Positions 63,001 through 64,000 of a DNA stretch of 64,000 nt are shown in pieces (position 1 is the stretch's first letter; every line of letters starts with the position of its first letter). The notes under the pieces were generated by a model that saw only the letters and a list, made by a program, of their open reading frames with translations, was not told the origin of the DNA and ran no database searches. This stretch comes from Tamarix chinensis (Eukaryota > Streptophyta > Magnoliopsida > Caryophyllales > Tamaricaceae): positions 55,169,942-55,233,941 of the forward strand of contig CM060172.1 of the NCBI GenBank assembly GCA_030549775.1, given 5' to 3'. The translations under genes and the position numbers were made by a program.

Positions 63001-64000
63001 AATATGAGGTATGCAGTAATGTCAGATGCTGTAACTCGGAACTTTGTTTACAAGACTACAGCCTGCAAGATATCGTAAAACATTGGTTACCCTCATTATT
63101 GTGCCCGTAACATACTACGGAGGAGCCTCCAGAGAGAAGGAAATCAAGATTTTCTGTCAAACAAATTGATAAATCTTGTGACCTGACATCACTAGGCTAT
63201 GGATAGTCATTGTAACCAATCATACAAGGCAGGAAGCATCATCCTGGCCACTACACTCAGCAATGAAATTCACACTTCACGAATATTACAAATTTTTTAT
63301 TTAATTTTAACGACGCTTTAAAAATAAATATATAGATAAAAGGGAAAAAGGAATCATACTGAGGCTTTTCGATACACACAAATTCTTCCTCATCAATGAA
63401 GCAATTCACTTCCAATCTCCTGCTCTGCAGACTTCATAACCCATTTCAGCCCCACAAGTATTGGGTCCGTCAAATGCAACACAGTGATTGAAGCTATACA
63501 AAAACCATCTGCCTTTTCTTAGGAAATAGCCTTCCATATCCGCCGGAAGTTCAGCAACAACAGATAAGAATTCCCCTCTCCCTCAAGCAGATGACTAGAT
63601 CAGATCACTGTTCAATCAAACGAAGCGTCTGATGCTCGCATTCAATGCCTCTAAGCAACATCTGTTTAAATGACTAGAACACAACGAACATTACTGTCTA
63701 GCAGATCTCGTTCTCTAATTTCTATCCTCTCCTGAAAACCATTCACATTCTTGACCTCAATACTAAAGGTGTCAGTTCAAGCACAAGCAATATCACAGCA
63801 AACCATGTTCCACGACACCAAGCTAGAGTGCAACAAAGCAGCATATGGCGCTTGCTTTATGCAGTAAGTCTACAAGGAATACACAATTTATCCAATCTAA
63901 CTTGTCTCTCGCATATGATGATACAATACACAATTTGAACATTGCTACATCCAGCAGATTAAAAGAAACGACAAAGAAACTAATGCTCATCATTAAGCTT
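63000..64000. other. More GC-balanced, non-repetitive sequence at the right edge
   Basis: Base composition shifts from AT-rich to mixed, simple repeats stop, and no open frame of note is present. Such sequence could be the untranslated region or flank of a gene beyond the window. I cannot identify exons. Confidence 0.3.

Overview
This window looks like AT-rich, gene-poor nuclear DNA of a flowering plant. It is dominated by nested, mostly decayed transposable elements. I see no intact host protein-coding gene and no tRNA, rRNA or CRISPR array. All calls come from reading the sequence; no alignment or database search was run.

The main theme is a family of very large long terminal repeats (LTRs, about 3-5 kb). 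In the sense direction they start TGTAATATCCC and end GGTGTTACA. Members are X (1-3948, minus, cut by the left edge), A (3949-7125, plus, cut by X), E (8436-12273, plus, with a primer binding site), the two LTRs of a Ty3/gypsy element (12425-15325 and 20127-29042, minus), B (22811-28028, minus, target duplication CAAAT), F (30264-33997, minus, decayed), C (37133-41489, minus, target duplication CTGCC) and D (43275-46686, minus). B and C look like solo LTRs. The only coding interior is that of the Ty3/gypsy element at 15326-20125: minus-strand gag, protease, reverse transcriptase, RNase H and integrase remnants of the Tekay/Del type, with a tRNA-iMet primer binding site.

The LTRs share an ordered architecture in the sense direction: a GC-rich or CpG-rich block and trinucleotide repeats; a 62-nt block flanked by splice-like signals, exactly the same length in A, B and C; a telobox-like minisatellite; a duplicated array of CCAC...GTGG modules; a perfect TCAGTAC/GTACTGA hairpin; a second hairpin; and a terminal stem before the LTR end.

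From 34.8 to 47.2 kb there is a nest. A copia/SIRE-like LTR was invaded by a 7.3-kb element with long imperfect terminal inverted repeats, and by LTR D. The inverted-repeat element carries pieces of two unrelated host genes on the minus strand: exons of a histidine-containing phosphotransfer (HPt/AHP-type cytokinin relay) gene and, just upstream, the first exon of what resembles a DUF1191 secreted or membrane protein. LTR C later inserted into an HPt intron. This Pack-type chimera is the most notable gene content.

From 47.2 to 64 kb the sequence is AT-rich with scattered remnants: an unrecognised ORF near 49 kb, two elements with TATATATATAGG-type inverted ends (50.1 and 58.8-61.1 kb, the second filled with degenerate TTTAGGG sequence), a MULE/FAR1-type transposase fragment near 54 kb, and an LTR with primer binding site near 55 kb. 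The last kilobase is more GC-balanced and may flank a gene outside the window.
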